This document shows positions 34,765-44,725 of a stretch of DNA of 64,000 bases, piece after piece. Origin of the DNA: Pseudomonas sp. KNUC1026 (GTDB lineage: Bacteria; Pseudomonadota; Gammaproteobacteria; Pseudomonadales; Pseudomonadaceae). The stretch lies in contig NZ_CP087138.1 in NCBI RefSeq assembly GCF_021650705.1, positions 868,001-932,000 on the forward strand, written 5' to 3'. The notes under the pieces were generated by a model. It searched no databases and was not told the DNA's origin. It was given only the letters and a program-made list of their open reading frames with translations. How positions within the stretch are numbered: position 1 is the stretch's first letter; each line of letters opens with the position of its first letter. A program made the position numbers and the translations under genes.

Positions 34765-35913
34765 TCAAAGCGCCCCGCGGAAGATCTCTTCGATCTCGGC
34801 CTGGGTGGCCTGGCGCGGGTTGGTGAAGCCGCAGGCGTCTTTCATGGCGTTGGCGGCCAGGGTCGGGATGTCTTCGGCCTTGGTGCCCAGCTCCTCGAGG
34901 CCGGCCGGGATGCCGATGTCCCTGGACAGCGTACGAATAGCCGCGATGGCCGCTTGCGCGCCTTGCTCATCGCTCATGCCGCTGGTGTTCACGCCCATGG
35001 CGGTGGCCACGTCCTTCAAGCGTGTGGCAGCAACGCTTGCGTTGAACGCTTCCACATGCGGCAGCAGCACCGCGTTGCACACCCCGTGCGGCAGGTCGTA
35101 GAAACCGCCCAACTGGTGAGCCATGGCGTGCACATAACCCAGGGAGGCGTTGTTGAAGGCCATGCCGGCGAGGAACTGTGCGTAGGCCATGTTCTCACGG
35201 GCGGGCATGTCCTGGCCTTGAGCGACGGCGGTGCGCAGGTTGGCCGAGATCAGCGAAACCGCTTTCAGCGCGCAGGCGTCGGTGATCGGCGTGGCGGCAG
35301 TGGACACATACGCCTCGACGGCATGGGTGAGCGCATCCATGCCGGTGGCGGCGGTCAGGCCCTTGGGCATGGCGGCCATCAGCGACGGGTCGTTGACCGA
35401 CAACAGCGGGGTGACGTTGCGGTCGACGATGGCCATTTTCACGTGGCGCGCTTCGTCGGTGATGATGCAGAAGCGGGTCATCTCGCTGGCGGTGCCGGCG
35501 GTGGTGTTGATGGCGATCAGCGGCATCTGCGCCCTGGTGGAACGGTCGACGCCTTCGTACTCGCTGATGTGCCCGCCGTTGGCGGCGCACAGGGCGATGC
35601 CCTTGGCGCAGTCATGGGGCGAACCGCCGCCGAGGGAAATGATGAAGTCGGCCTTGCACTCGCCCAGTTTGGCCAGGCCAGCCTCGACGTTACCTACAGT
35701 GGGGTTGGGTTTGGCGCCGTCGAACAGGGTGGAATTGATGTCCTGCTGGGCCAGCAGGTCGGCGACCTTGGTGGCTACACCGGCTTTGGCAAGGCCTGCG
35801 TCGGTCACGATCAGGGCATGGCGAAAACCGTACTTGCGAATGGCGACCACGGCTTCGTCCAGGCTGCCGGTGCCCATCATGTTCACGGAGGGAATGAAGA
35901 AGGTGCTGCTCAT
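34765..35913 (-). CDS. yiaY: Iron-containing alcohol dehydrogenase (YiaY/FucO-like)
   Basis: A 382-residue group III alcohol dehydrogenase: NAD-binding [15 protein letters not shown], then the iron ligands Asp and His in [12 protein letters not shown] and two more histidines in [20 protein letters not shown]. It reduces or oxidises short primary alcohols and aldehydes. Near-complete similarity of these landmarks to E. coli YiaY and P. putida equivalents supports the name. It is a single gene, with its promoter in the 293-base gap it shares with the metQ-like gene. Confidence 0.93.
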   Translation of the reverse strand: MSSTFFIPSVNMMGTGSLDEAVVAIRKYGFRHALIVTDAGLAKAGVATKVADLLAQQDINSTLFDGAKPNPTVGNVEAGLAKLGECKADFIISLGGGSPHDCAKGIALCAANGGHISEYEGVDRSTRAQMPLIAINTTAGTASEMTRFCIITDEARHVKMAIVDRNVTPLLSVNDPSLMAAMPKGLTAATGMDALTHAVEAYVSTAATPITDACALKAVSLISANLRTAVAQGQDMPARENMAYAQFLAGMAFNNASLGYVHAMAHQLGGFYDLPHGVCNAVLLPHVEAFNASVAATRLKDVATAMGVNTSGMSDEQGAQAAIAAIRTLSRDIGIPAGLEELGTKAEDIPTLAANAMKDACGFTNPRQATQAEIEEIFRGAL

Positions 35914-36206
35914 GGTTGGGTTTCCTCTTGTTATTTTCAGTTGGCCCTGTTCAGGCCAAGGCAGGGTGGAACACTTGAGGGATCACCAGATGGTGCGAGC
36001 AGAGCGCGGCGAACAACATCGTACTTTCGGGCGGGGGCGGGCAGTACTTTGGCCAGGCGCACCTTTGGCGTGGCGGGCTGCAAAGCCACCATATGGTTAT
36101 AAAAAAATCATATTTATGTATTTTTCGTTATTCCGTTAGGGTAGGCCCATTCTTCGACCGGGCACCCGGAGAGGCCAGCAGATCAGCCCCTTCCCGGAGT
36201 GCAACC
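35914..36206. promoter_or_regulatory. Divergent region between yiaY and the MetQNI-type operon
   Basis: This gap contains a short very AT-rich block (36087-36135), with palindrome CCATATGG at 36089-36096 just ahead of TTATAAAAAAATCATATTTA. Such A/T blocks precede many CysB- or sulphur-responsive promoters in pseudomonads, which would suit an importer of the methionine/sulphur class, but no binding site can be claimed. A ribosome site is weak (TTCCCGGAGTGCAACC). Confidence 0.45.
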
Positions 36207-37043
36207 ATGGCGTTCACCACACTGCTTCGTTCTCTTACCGCCGTAGCGCTGGCCGGCTGGCTTGGCCAGGCGCACGCTGCCGAGCACATCCGCCTCGGCA
36301 TCAACGACAGCCCGCAGAACGCCGCCCTCGAAGTGGCAGCCAGCAAAGCCAAAGCGCAGGGCCTGGACGTGGAGCTGATTTCGTTCTCGGACTGGAACAC
36401 GCCCAACCTTGCGCTGAACAACGGCGACCTCGACCTTAACTACTTCCAGCACCAGCCGTTCCTGGAAAACGCCATCGCCCAGAACGGCTTCAAGCTGGTG
36501 CCTATCGGCGTGGGGGTCGAGAACAAGGTGGGGCTGTATTCGAAAAAGATCACTGCTTTCGATCAGCTCAAGGACGGCGCCACCGTGGCGGTGGCAGACG
36601 ACCCGGTGAACCAGGGCCGGGGCCTGGCGCTGTATCAGCGCGCCGGGCTGATCACTCTGCGTGAAGGCGCGGGCCCCAAGGCCAGCCTGCAGGACATCAC
36701 CGCCAACCCACGGCACCTCAAATTCATCGAATTGCCTGGGCCGCAACTGGCGCGGGTGCTCGATGACGTCGACCTGGTGCAAAGCTACCCCTCTCACCTG
36801 CTCGCCGCCGGCAGCTACGACCCGAACAAGGCGCTGCTGTTCAGCCAGGACGACGCCAACGGCCACCTCTACGCGCTGCGTTTCGTGACCACGCCCGACA
36901 AAGCCAACGACCCGGCCCTGCAGCGTTTCATCGCCATCTTCCAGAATGACCCCGACGTGCGCGCCGCCATCGCCAAAGCCTACGGCAACCCGAACCTCTA
37001 CGCGCTGGCCTGGCTGCCGGCGCAGAAGGAGGCAGCGCGATGA
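36207..37043 (+). CDS. metQ: MetQ/NlpA family substrate-binding protein
   Basis: A 278-residue NlpA-type binding protein with a Sec signal peptide ending QAHA. Landmarks are LDLNYFQHQPFLENA and GVGVENKVGLYSKKI plus VAVADDPVNQGRGLALYQ, all of the methionine-binding MetQ group. There is no lipobox cysteine at the cleavage site, so it is probably free in the periplasm. ATG 36207 starts the signal peptide; codons upstream are in the promoter block. Ligand may be methionine or a related sulphur compound. Confidence 0.88.
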   Translation: MAFTTLLRSLTAVALAGWLGQAHAAEHIRLGINDSPQNAALEVAASKAKAQGLDVELISFSDWNTPNLALNNGDLDLNYFQHQPFLENAIAQNGFKLVPIGVGVENKVGLYSKKITAFDQLKDGATVAVADDPVNQGRGLALYQRAGLITLREGAGPKASLQDITANPRHLKFIELPGPQLARVLDDVDLVQSYPSHLLAAGSYDPNKALLFSQDDANGHLYALRFVTTPDKANDPALQRFIAIFQNDPDVRAAIAKAYGNPNLYALAWLPAQKEAAR

Positions 37044-38134
37044 GCCAGGTGATTTCCCTGCGCCCGGCCGTGCTGCCCAGTGTTGAACCGCCGGCCCTGC
37101 CGGCTCGCGCCGAACACATCCGCCTGCAAGGGGTGAGCAAGGCCTACGACGCCGCCGGCGGCCCGGTGGAGGCGCTGCGCGGTATCGACCTGAGCATCGG
37201 CAAGGGCGAAATCTTCGGCATCATCGGCCGCAGCGGCGCGGGCAAGTCGAGCTTGATCCGCACCCTCAACCGCCTGGAGGAAGTGAGTGCAGGGCACGTG
37301 CTGATCGACGGCCAGGACATCGGCGTGCTCGGCAGCGCGCAGCTGGTGCAGTTACGCCGGCGCATCGGCATGATCTTCCAGCACTTCAACCTGCTGGCCT
37401 CGCAAACGGTGCTGGATAACCTCGCGCTGCCTCTGAAGGCCGCGGGCGTCGGCCGCGCAGTGATCGAGCAGCTCGCCCGCGAGCTGCTCAAGCTGGTGGG
37501 GCTGGAGGGCAAGGAACACGTCTACCCCTCGCGCCTCTCCGGTGGGCAAAAACAGCGGGTGGGCATCGCCCGCGCGCTGATGCTCGAACCCAGCCTGCTG
37601 CTGTGCGACGAAGCCACCAGCGCGCTGGACCCGGAAACAACCCAGTCGATCCTGGCGCTGCTCAAGCACATCAACGCCACCCTCGGCCTGACCATCGTGC
37701 TGATCACCCACGAGATGGCGGTGATCCGCCAGGTGTGCGACCGCGTCGCGGTGCTGGAGCAGGGCCAGGTGGTGGAGCAGGGGCCGGTGTGGAAGATCTT
37801 CGGCCAGCCCGCCACCGAAACCACCCGCGCGTTGCTGGCGCCGCTGGCGACCCAGGTGCCGCCCGACATCGCCGAGCGCCTGGCCAACGACAGCGGCCAG
37901 CGCACGGTGCTTGAGCTCACCTTCGATGGCCAGACCGCGCGCGAGCCGGACCTTGCCGCCATCGCCCAGCAACTGGGCGGCAGCGTGGCGCTGCTGCACG
38001 GCAGCATCGAACGCATTCAGGGCCGCGCCCAAGGGCGGTTGTTGCTGGCGGTGGAACCAGCGCCGGGGCGGCTGGAGGTATTCTTGCGGCAACAGGGCCT
38101 GTTCAGCCAGGCGCGGGTGGCCGGCCATGTCTGA
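37040..38134 (+). CDS. metN: MetN-type ABC ATPase with NIL domain
   Basis: A 364-residue ATPase: Walker A GRSGAGKSS, signature LSGGQKQRVGIARAL, Walker B LLLCDEATSALDPET and switch His in LITHEMAV. The C-terminal 90 residues form the NIL domain (TVLELTFDGQ, GSVALLHGSIERIQG) which in E. coli MetN binds methionine and shuts transport down. There is a 30-residue N-terminal extension before the first strand. Its ATG overlaps the metQ stop by four bases. Confidence 0.92.
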   Translation: MSQVISLRPAVLPSVEPPALPARAEHIRLQGVSKAYDAAGGPVEALRGIDLSIGKGEIFGIIGRSGAGKSSLIRTLNRLEEVSAGHVLIDGQDIGVLGSAQLVQLRRRIGMIFQHFNLLASQTVLDNLALPLKAAGVGRAVIEQLARELLKLVGLEGKEHVYPSRLSGGQKQRVGIARALMLEPSLLLCDEATSALDPETTQSILALLKHINATLGLTIVLITHEMAVIRQVCDRVAVLEQGQVVEQGPVWKIFGQPATETTRALLAPLATQVPPDIAERLANDSGQRTVLELTFDGQTAREPDLAAIAQQLGGSVALLHGSIERIQGRAQGRLLLAVEPAPGRLEVFLRQQGLFSQARVAGHV

Positions 38135-38780
38135 GTTCATGCTCAAGGCGCTGTACAAAGCCTTTCTCGACACCCTGACCATGGTCAGCATTTCGGCGGT
38201 TATCGTCTGGTTCGCCGGCATCGCGCTGGGCATGGTGCTGGTCACCACCGCGCGCGGCGCGATCTTCAGCGCGCCTACCCTGAATCGGGTGCTCGGCGCC
38301 GTCATCAACGGCTTTCGCGCAACGCCCTTCATCATCCTGCTGGTGGCCCTGATCCCGCTCACCCGCCTGCTGGTGGGCACCACCATCGGCGTGTGGGCGG
38401 CGGTGGTGCCGATCACCCTCAGCGCCACGCCGTTCTTCGCGCGAGTCGCGGAGGTGAGCCTGCGCGAGGTCAACCCTGGCGTGATCGAAGCGGCCCAGGC
38501 GCTGGGCTGCGAGCGCCGCCACATCCTGTTCCGGGTGCTGTTGCCCGAAGCGCTGCCGGGCATCATCGGCGGCTTCACCATCACCCTGGTGGCGATGATC
38601 GGCGCTTCGGCGATGGCCGGCGCCATTGGCGCGGGCGGATTGGGGGACCTGGCGATCCGCTACGGCTACCAGCGTTACGACACCACAGTGATGTTCAGCG
38701 TCATCGCCATTCTGATCGTGCTGGTGTGCGCGATCCAGGCGCTGGGCGACCGCTGGGTCGGCCGGCTCAAGGCGCGCTGA
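38127..38780 (+). CDS. metI: MetI-type ABC permease
   Basis: A 217-residue permease with five membrane helices and the EAA loop EAAQALGCERRHILFRVLLPEA, typical of MetI. It begins at ATG 38127, eight bases inside metN, so translation is coupled. Together the three genes make a complete importer. The 3 prime end overlaps the converging TetR gene by 14 bases. Confidence 0.92.
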   Translation: MSEFMLKALYKAFLDTLTMVSISAVIVWFAGIALGMVLVTTARGAIFSAPTLNRVLGAVINGFRATPFIILLVALIPLTRLLVGTTIGVWAAVVPITLSATPFFARVAEVSLREVNPGVIEAAQALGCERRHILFRVLLPEALPGIIGGFTITLVAMIGASAMAGAIGAGGLGDLAIRYGYQRYDTTVMFSVIAILIVLVCAIQALGDRWVGRLKAR

Positions 38781-39342
38781 CGGCCGGCCGGGCAGCCGCG
38801 AGCAGGGCCCTGATGGCTACCAGTGCCTGCTCCAGCGGCTGGCCCTCCACGCCGATGTCGAACAGGTTGCGCGCCCCTTCGATGACCATCAGGCATTGCA
38901 GGGCAAGCGGTTGCGGCGAGCTGAAACCGTAGCCGCCCAACAGCTGGGCGAGCAGGCCGAGCAAGGCTTGCTTGTGGTCATAGGCGGCGATGTGAATAGG
39001 ATGCTGCTTGTCGATGTACACCAGCGCCGCCGTGCCGAACAGGCAGCCACGCACCGGTGCCTGGACAAAGTTATGGCTGTACCACGCCAGCAGCTGTTCC
39101 AGGTGCGCATTGACGTCGCCGGCCATGTGCCCGGCGCCGGCGCGCAATTCATTGAAGATGTTTTCGTGATATTCGCGCAGCACCGCCTCGATCAAGTCCT
39201 CCTTGGACGGGAAGTACTTGTAGAGCGTCATCTTGCTCACGCTGGCTTCCCGCAGGATCCAGTCGATACCCACAGACTGCAGGCCGTGGTGAAGGAACAG
39301 GTCCAAGGCCGTGGTGACCAATCGCTTGCGTGCAACAGACAT
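38767..39342 (-). CDS. TetR family transcriptional regulator
   Basis: A 191-residue regulator with N-terminal helix-turn-helix (GIDWILREASVSKMTLYKYF) and an all-helical ligand domain. ATG 39342 (MSVARKR) is chosen; upstream in-frame codons would add a non-family extension. It converges on the importer operon, and its own target may lie upstream. The following 39343-39726 is gene-free: only short unconvincing open frames. Confidence 0.88.
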   Translation of the reverse strand: MSVARKRLVTTALDLFLHHGLQSVGIDWILREASVSKMTLYKYFPSKEDLIEAVLREYHENIFNELRAGAGHMAGDVNAHLEQLLAWYSHNFVQAPVRGCLFGTAALVYIDKQHPIHIAAYDHKQALLGLLAQLLGGYGFSSPQPLALQCLMVIEGARNLFDIGVEGQPLEQALVAIRALLAAARPAVSAP

Positions 39343-39726
39343 AGGGGTTTCCAGATTTGACCGCACATTCGCTTCAGCAAATGCCTTCCTTGGCGCCAAT
39401 ACGCTGACGTTGGGTGATGGCTATAAGCTATGCTGAGCGAGCTGTCAATTTTTCCATTACTGCGAGCCGATATCAGTCAAGTATTCGCCTGCATCACAGC
39501 GGCGTTGGTTTGGGCTGATCTCGAAGCTCATGGGGCGATGGCGGGTAAAAACCGCCACCGCGTTATTCACGTATGGAATGTGCGACCCGGCGCCAGGCCA
39601 CATGTTCCGGCCTGCCCCAGAAACTGTTTGTAGCAGGGCTTTGCTGGGGCCTGGCGCGGCTTGGAAACCCGGCGCGTCTGGTTACCCTGGCGCGTCTGCC
39701 GGAGATGCCTGGCTGGCTTGCTGCAC
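39343..39726. other. Intergenic region without a gene
   Basis: Between the TetR start and the soxG stop I see the TetR promoter area (AT-rich around 39400-39470) and short open frames with atypical composition. No RNA gene or strong hairpin stands out. Confidence 0.5.
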
Positions 39727-40278
39727 TCAGGCCAGTGGTGCCAGCACCCCGCCGAATTCGCCTAGCGCGTCGAGCACTACATCCAGAAAGTACTCATGCG
39801 AACAGCGGTCGAATAAAAGCTCGAAACACGGTGCGCTGGCGCTGCCGCTGTTGATCACGATGGCGCTGAGCCGCGCCACCTGGGTTTGCGCGACCTGGCC
39901 GCTGGTAAAAGCCGGCGCGCGCAAATCCACTCCACAGAACTTGGCCATCACCTCGCTGATGCGCGGCCCGTGCAGTTGCAACCAGGCGTGGCTGTCGTGG
40001 CGCGGCAGCAGGTAGTTGGCCGTGGAGCCAAGCTCCCAGCGCGCCTCTTCATCAGCCAGGCGCTGGCCGTCGTCGCTGGCGGCGCCGAGCAAAAAATACT
40101 CGGTGGCCGAGAGCCGCGTGACCAGGCTGCCATCGGCCTGGCGCAGCGCCTGGTTGGGGCGCTCCGGCAGCTCGAAGCCGCAGGCGCGCAGGTGGTCGGC
40201 GCTGGCCGCGCCTCGAAAGCCCACGCGGGGCCGGTCGGTCAGGTCGAGCACGAAGTGCTCGGCAGTCAGGCGAGTCAT
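39727..40278 (-). CDS. soxG: Sarcosine oxidase gamma subunit
   Basis: A 183-residue protein of the SoxG family, related to the aminomethyltransferase fold: RLSATEYFLLG, the histidine-rich LLPRHDSHAWLQLHGPR, and FELLFDRCSHEYFLDVVLDAL near the end. In the heterotetrameric enzyme it packs against the alpha subunit and helps tetrahydrofolate chemistry. It is last in the operon, two bases after soxA. Confidence 0.9.
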   Translation of the reverse strand: MTRLTAEHFVLDLTDRPRVGFRGAASADHLRACGFELPERPNQALRQADGSLVTRLSATEYFLLGAASDDGQRLADEEARWELGSTANYLLPRHDSHAWLQLHGPRISEVMAKFCGVDLRAPAFTSGQVAQTQVARLSAIVINSGSASAPCFELLFDRCSHEYFLDVVLDALGEFGGVLAPLA

Positions 40279-40280
40279 GC

Positions 40281-43178
40281 TCAGAGCTCCTGGCGCTGGT
40301 TGTCGGGGTCGAAGAACGGCAGTTTCACCACACGGGCCTGCACCATCCGCCCGCCTTCCACGCGGATCGGGATCTGACCGCCGGGGCTGGCCTGGGCGGC
40401 GCTGGCGTAGGCCAGGCCGATGATCTGGCCGAGCTGGGCAGAGTATTCGCACGAGGTGACGTTGCCGCTGATGTCGGCACCTTCGAGCACCAGATGGCCC
40501 TCCAACGGCTGCTCGCTGCCGTGGGGCAGGGTGAAGCCGACCAGTTTGCGCTTGAGCGGCTGGCGCTCGAGGATTTCCACCGAGCGCTTGCCAACGAAAA
40601 ACGGCTTCTTGCGGCCCAGTGCCCATTGCATGTCGATCTCGCCGGGGTGGGTCATGCCGTCGGTGTCCTGGCTGATGATCACGTGGCCCTTTTCAAGGCG
40701 CAGCAGGCGCTGGGTTTCCACACCGAAGGGGCGAATGCCGAACTCGGCGCCGGCCTCCATCAGTGCATCCCACAGGGCGCCGGCATGCCGCGCCGGCACG
40801 TGCAACTCGTAGCCCAGCTCGCCGACGAAGCCCACCCGCAACAGGCGTGCCTTGATCCCGGCCACCGTGCCCTGGCGCACGGCCAGGTACGGGAAGCCTT
40901 CGGCGCTCAGGTCAAGATCGCTGCACAGCTTGGCCAGCACCTTGCGCGCCTCGGGCCCGGCCAGGTTCACCGCTGCCAGCGCGGCGGTGACGTTGGCGAT
41001 GTCCACGTCCAGGCGCCACTGCGCGTTCCACTTGAGCATCTGCTGGTAGATGCGGTCCACGCCGCTGGTGGTGGCGGTCACGTAGTAGTGGTTGTCGGCA
41101 AAGCGCGCGCACACGCCATCGTCGATCACCACGCCGTGCTCGTTGGTCATCAGCGCATAGCGCGAGCGGCCCACCGGCTGTCTGGCGAAGTTGAAGGTGT
41201 AGAGCCGCTCCAGCAGCTCGCCGGCGTCCGGGCCGCGCACATCCAGGCCGCCCAACGTCGACACGTCGATCAGCCCGACCTGCTGGCGCACGGCGCGGGC
41301 CTCGGCCTGCATGCAGGCGTCACGCTCGCCGGCGTTGCCGTAATACGCCGGCCGCTGCCAGGCGCCGGCGGGCATCATCTTCGCGCCCAGCGCCACATGG
41401 CGGTTGTGCAGGGCGGTGTGGCGGTAGGGGTCGAACGCGCGGCCGGCCACATGGGCGAGCTTTTCCGGAGAAAACGGCGGGCGTGCTGTGGTTACGCCGG
41501 TTTCGCAGACGCTGCGCTGGGTGGCCCAGGCCACCAGCCGCGCGGTGGGCAGTGCCGAATGGCGGCCTTGCGAAGGCCCCATGCCGACCGTGGAGAAACG
41601 CTTGACCAATTGCACGTCGCGGTAGCCGCTGCGGGTGGCGTTGACGATATCGCGCACTTGCAGGTCTTCATCGAAATCGACGAAATCCTTGCCCTTGGGA
41701 TGCGGGAAGATCGGCCAGGGGAAGTTGCCGCTCGGCTCACTGGCAAGGTCCACCGGGGCCTGCGAGCAGGGCAGTTCCAACGCTTGCAGGGCCTGGAGGG
41801 CGGCGTTGTGGCCGTCGGCGAGCACGTTGTCGAGTTGGTGTACGCCGTTGGCGGAGCCTGCGATACGCAGGATCGGCGGCAGGCCGCTGACCGTGAAGCT
41901 GGCGCTGGCATCGTCGTAGGACAGCTTGCCGCCGGCCTGGCACAGCAATTGGTACACCGGCAGGTAGCCCGCGGACATGCACAGCAGGTCGCAATCGAGC
42001 GTTTCACCGGCTTCAGCGACCTGGCTCTGGCCTTCGATGCGGCGGATGTCCACGCCGTTTACGCGTTTGCCGCCTTTACCGTGCAGCGCTTCGTACACGG
42101 TGCTGTTGAACTTGAGGGTGATGCCGGCGCGGCTGGCTGCCTGCGCCAGTGCCGGGTCATCGGCCTGCGCGCGCATGTCCACCAGCGCGGCCACTTGCAC
42201 GCCTTGCTCGTGCAGGTCGAGCGCGGCGAGGTAGCCATCGTCGTTGCCGGTGAGCACCACCGCGCGTTCGCCCGGCTTGACCGCGTACAGGCGCATCAGC
42301 CGCTGCGCGGCACTGGTGAGCATTACCCCGGGCAGGTCGTTGTTGCGGAAGATCACCGGCTGGTCGAAGGCACCGCAGGCGGCGATGCATTGCCGTGCGC
42401 GCACCTTGTACATCCGCTTGTGCTGAATCACCGGCACGTAGTTGTCGGCGAACCAGGCGTTGGCCGTGGCCTGGCTGAGCACGCGGATGTTGGCGTGGGC
42501 CTGCACCTGCGCGCTCAGTTGCTCGCGCAAGGCGCCGGCACGCTGGCCGTCGAGGCTGAAGCGGGCGTAGGTGAGCGCGCCGCCGAGCAGCGGGTTTTCA
42601 TCCACCAGCAGCACCTGGGCGCCGGCGTCGGCGGCGGTGAGCGCAGCCTGCAAACCGGCGGGGCCTGCGCCGATCACCAGCAGGTCGGTGAACAGATAAG
42701 CCTTGTCGTAGTACTCGGGGGTGAACGCAAGGTCTAGCGCACCCAGCCCGGCCTTCTTGCGAATCAGCGGTTCCCAGCGCTTCCACGCGCCCTGGGGCTT
42801 GTAGAAGGCGCGGTAGTAGAAGCCCACCGGCATGAACCTGGAGAACTTGCCCAGGTAAGCGTCCTTGTCGTGCTCCAGCGTGCCGTTGCAGTTCTGCGCG
42901 CTGGCGCTCAGGCCGTCGCTCAAGGCCAGGGTGTCGGCCAGCACGTTAGGCTCGCGGGGCAGTTGCACCAGGCTGTTGGCGTCTTGCCCGGCCATCGTCA
43001 GCACCCCGCGTGGGCGGTGGTACTTGAACGAGCGCGACAGCAGTGGCTGGCCGGCGGCGTACAGCGCGCTGGCCAGGGTGTCGCCGTGCAGGCCCTGGTA
43101 GGCAACGCCTTCGAAGGTGAAACGCAGGGTTTTTTCGCGATCGATCAACACGCCCATGGGGGCAGGCAGGCGGCTCAT
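40281..43178 (-). CDS. soxA: Sarcosine oxidase alpha subunit
   Basis: A 965-residue alpha subunit. The N-terminus (residues 1-100) has the 2Fe-2S-like fold without iron cysteines, followed by the NAD/FAD-type domain (LLVIGAGPAGLQAALTAADAG) and, in the C-terminal 380 residues, a GcvT-like tetrahydrofolate domain (EYSAQLGQIIGLAY near the end). It transfers the oxidised methyl to folate. ATG 43178 overlaps the soxD stop by four bases. This frame is intact along 2.9 kb. Confidence 0.93.
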   Translation of the reverse strand: MSRLPAPMGVLIDREKTLRFTFEGVAYQGLHGDTLASALYAAGQPLLSRSFKYHRPRGVLTMAGQDANSLVQLPREPNVLADTLALSDGLSASAQNCNGTLEHDKDAYLGKFSRFMPVGFYYRAFYKPQGAWKRWEPLIRKKAGLGALDLAFTPEYYDKAYLFTDLLVIGAGPAGLQAALTAADAGAQVLLVDENPLLGGALTYARFSLDGQRAGALREQLSAQVQAHANIRVLSQATANAWFADNYVPVIQHKRMYKVRARQCIAACGAFDQPVIFRNNDLPGVMLTSAAQRLMRLYAVKPGERAVVLTGNDDGYLAALDLHEQGVQVAALVDMRAQADDPALAQAASRAGITLKFNSTVYEALHGKGGKRVNGVDIRRIEGQSQVAEAGETLDCDLLCMSAGYLPVYQLLCQAGGKLSYDDASASFTVSGLPPILRIAGSANGVHQLDNVLADGHNAALQALQALELPCSQAPVDLASEPSGNFPWPIFPHPKGKDFVDFDEDLQVRDIVNATRSGYRDVQLVKRFSTVGMGPSQGRHSALPTARLVAWATQRSVCETGVTTARPPFSPEKLAHVAGRAFDPYRHTALHNRHVALGAKMMPAGAWQRPAYYGNAGERDACMQAEARAVRQQVGLIDVSTLGGLDVRGPDAGELLERLYTFNFARQPVGRSRYALMTNEHGVVIDDGVCARFADNHYYVTATTSGVDRIYQQMLKWNAQWRLDVDIANVTAALAAVNLAGPEARKVLAKLCSDLDLSAEGFPYLAVRQGTVAGIKARLLRVGFVGELGYELHVPARHAGALWDALMEAGAEFGIRPFGVETQRLLRLEKGHVIISQDTDGMTHPGEIDMQWALGRKKPFFVGKRSVEILERQPLKRKLVGFTLPHGSEQPLEGHLVLEGADISGNVTSCEYSAQLGQIIGLAYASAAQASPGGQIPIRVEGGRMVQARVVKLPFFDPDNQRQEL

Positions 43179-43474
43179 TGGGCGGCCTCCGTGGCAGGCG
43201 CGAAGCTGACCCGCGCCTGGAACACCTCGCGTGGATCGAAGGTGCGCAGCACCTCGTCGGTGACGGTATGGCGCTCGGCCAGGAACCAGTAGCTCGACGG
43301 CGTGTGCATCCACCATTCGGTGACGATGCCGGCTTCGTTGTCGGTGTTGAACACGTAGTCGGCCCACTCGGCATCGCTGCAGGTGGCGGGGTCGGGCATG
43401 TGCCTGAACTCGCCGCCGTAGGTGAATTCACTGATGTTGCGTGGCCCGTTCAGCGGGCAGGTGAGGATCTTCAT
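43175..43474 (-). CDS. soxD: Sarcosine oxidase delta subunit, variant metal site
   Basis: A 99-residue SoxD protein (ISEFTYGGEFRHMPDP, EWADYVF, then VTDEVLRTFDP). In the Corynebacterium enzyme the delta zinc is held by Cys6, Cys9, His59 and Cys63; here Cys6 remains, position 9 is Asn (CPLNGPRN), and the His-x3-Cys is His57-x3-Ser61. The zinc site is therefore probably lost or altered, as in a subfamily of Sox-like oxidases. It lies 13 bases after soxB. Confidence 0.9.
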   Translation of the reverse strand: MKILTCPLNGPRNISEFTYGGEFRHMPDPATCSDAEWADYVFNTDNEAGIVTEWWMHTPSSYWFLAERHTVTDEVLRTFDPREVFQARVSFAPATEAAQ

Positions 43475-43487
43475 GCTGTGCTCCGCG

Positions 43488-44725
43488 TCAGTGGCTGGCA
43501 GCCGTGGCGCCCATCTCGTTCACCTGCACGAAGCGCGAGAAACGCTCCAGGGCGAAGGGGCGATCAGTTCGGGGGTTTTGCCGGTGGCGATCATCTCGGC
43601 CATGGTCTTGCCGACGATCGGCGTGGCCTTGAAGCCCCAGGTGCCCCAGCCGGCATCCAGGTAATAGTTCTTCACTGGCGACAGGCCCATGATCGGGCTG
43701 TAGTCGGGCGTCATGTCGGTGATCCCGGCCCACTGGCGCATCAGCTTGGCGTTGGCCAGGAACGGGAACATCTCGATGGCGTGGGCCAGCAGGCTTTCCT
43801 TCAAATCCAGCGTTGAGCGGGTGTTGTAGAGCGGGTAGGGGTCGGAGCCGCCGCCGAACACCACCTCGCCTCGGCTGGTCTGCTGCACGTAGCAGTGCAG
43901 CGCCGAAGAGCTCACCAGCGGGTCGAGGAAGGGCTTGAACGGCTGGGTGACCATCGCCTGCAACGGGTAGGTGTGGATCGGCGCGCGAATACCGGCCTTT
44001 TTCAGCAGCAGCGAGCTGGTGCCCGCCACCGCCTGCACTGCGCAGCCGCAGCGCACGGTGCCGCGGTTGGTCTTGATCGCGGTGATGGCGCCGTTTTCGA
44101 TCACCAGGTCCTGCACTTCGGTGAGCGCGTGGATTTCCACCCCGCGCTTGGCCGCTTCCTTGGCATAGCCCCAGGCCACCGCGTCGTGGCGCGCGGTGCC
44201 GCCGCTCATGTGCCAGAGCCCGGCCAGCACCGGCAGGTGGCCGGGGTCAAGGTTCAGGGTGGGCACCAGTTCGCGGATCTGCTGGCGGTCGATCATCTCG
44301 GTGCGGCCGCCGAAGTGCTTGTTCACTTCGGCGCGCTGGCGGAAGGCGCGCACGGTAGCGTCGGTGTGGGCCAGGGTGAGCTGGCCGCGCTCGGAGTACA
44401 TGACGTTGAAGTCGAACTCGTTGGAGAGGTTCTCGAACAGCTTCACCGACTCGATGTAGAACTTCACCCCTTCGCTGGTGAGGTAGTTGGAGCGGATCAC
44501 CGCCGTGTTGCGCGCCGTGTTGCCGCCGCCGATGTAGGCCTTTTCCAGCACGGCCACGTTGGTGATGCCGTGGTACTTGGCCAGGTAATAGGCGATGCCC
44601 AGGCCGTGGCCTCCGCCGCCGATGATCACCACGTCGTAGCTGGGCTTGAGGTCCTTGGGCGGTGGCAGGTCGACCGGGCCGGGGTAGTCGCTTGCGAAGC
44701 CGTATTTCAGGAGATTGAAAGGCAT
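43488..44725 (-). CDS. soxB: Sarcosine oxidase beta subunit, frameshifted near its end
   Basis: The beta subunit with FAD motif [18 protein letters not shown], covalent-flavin region [14 protein letters not shown] and C-terminal [21 protein letters not shown]. After KTPELIAP the frame shifts at about 43557-43560 because a G run (plus strand) is one base short; the true ending [20 protein letters not shown] is in the next frame and stops at 43488. The reconstructed length is 412 residues. It carries the site where N-methyl amines are oxidised. Its start overlaps folD by 19 bases. Confidence 0.9.

Noticed and set aside
36207-38780. Sulfonate or other sulphur-source importer instead of MetQNI
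   Set aside because: The NIL domain on the ATPase, NlpA-type binding protein and MetI-type permease all point to the methionine-type family; the AT-rich promoter alone is not enough.
39430-39633. A 67-codon open frame between the TetR gene and soxG
   Set aside because: No ribosome site, unusual composition, and it lies in what should be the TetR promoter area.
40494-42737. A 747-codon open frame on the plus strand opposite soxA
   Set aside because: Composition is rich in Gly, Val, His and Ala with no family motif; soxA on the other strand is certain.
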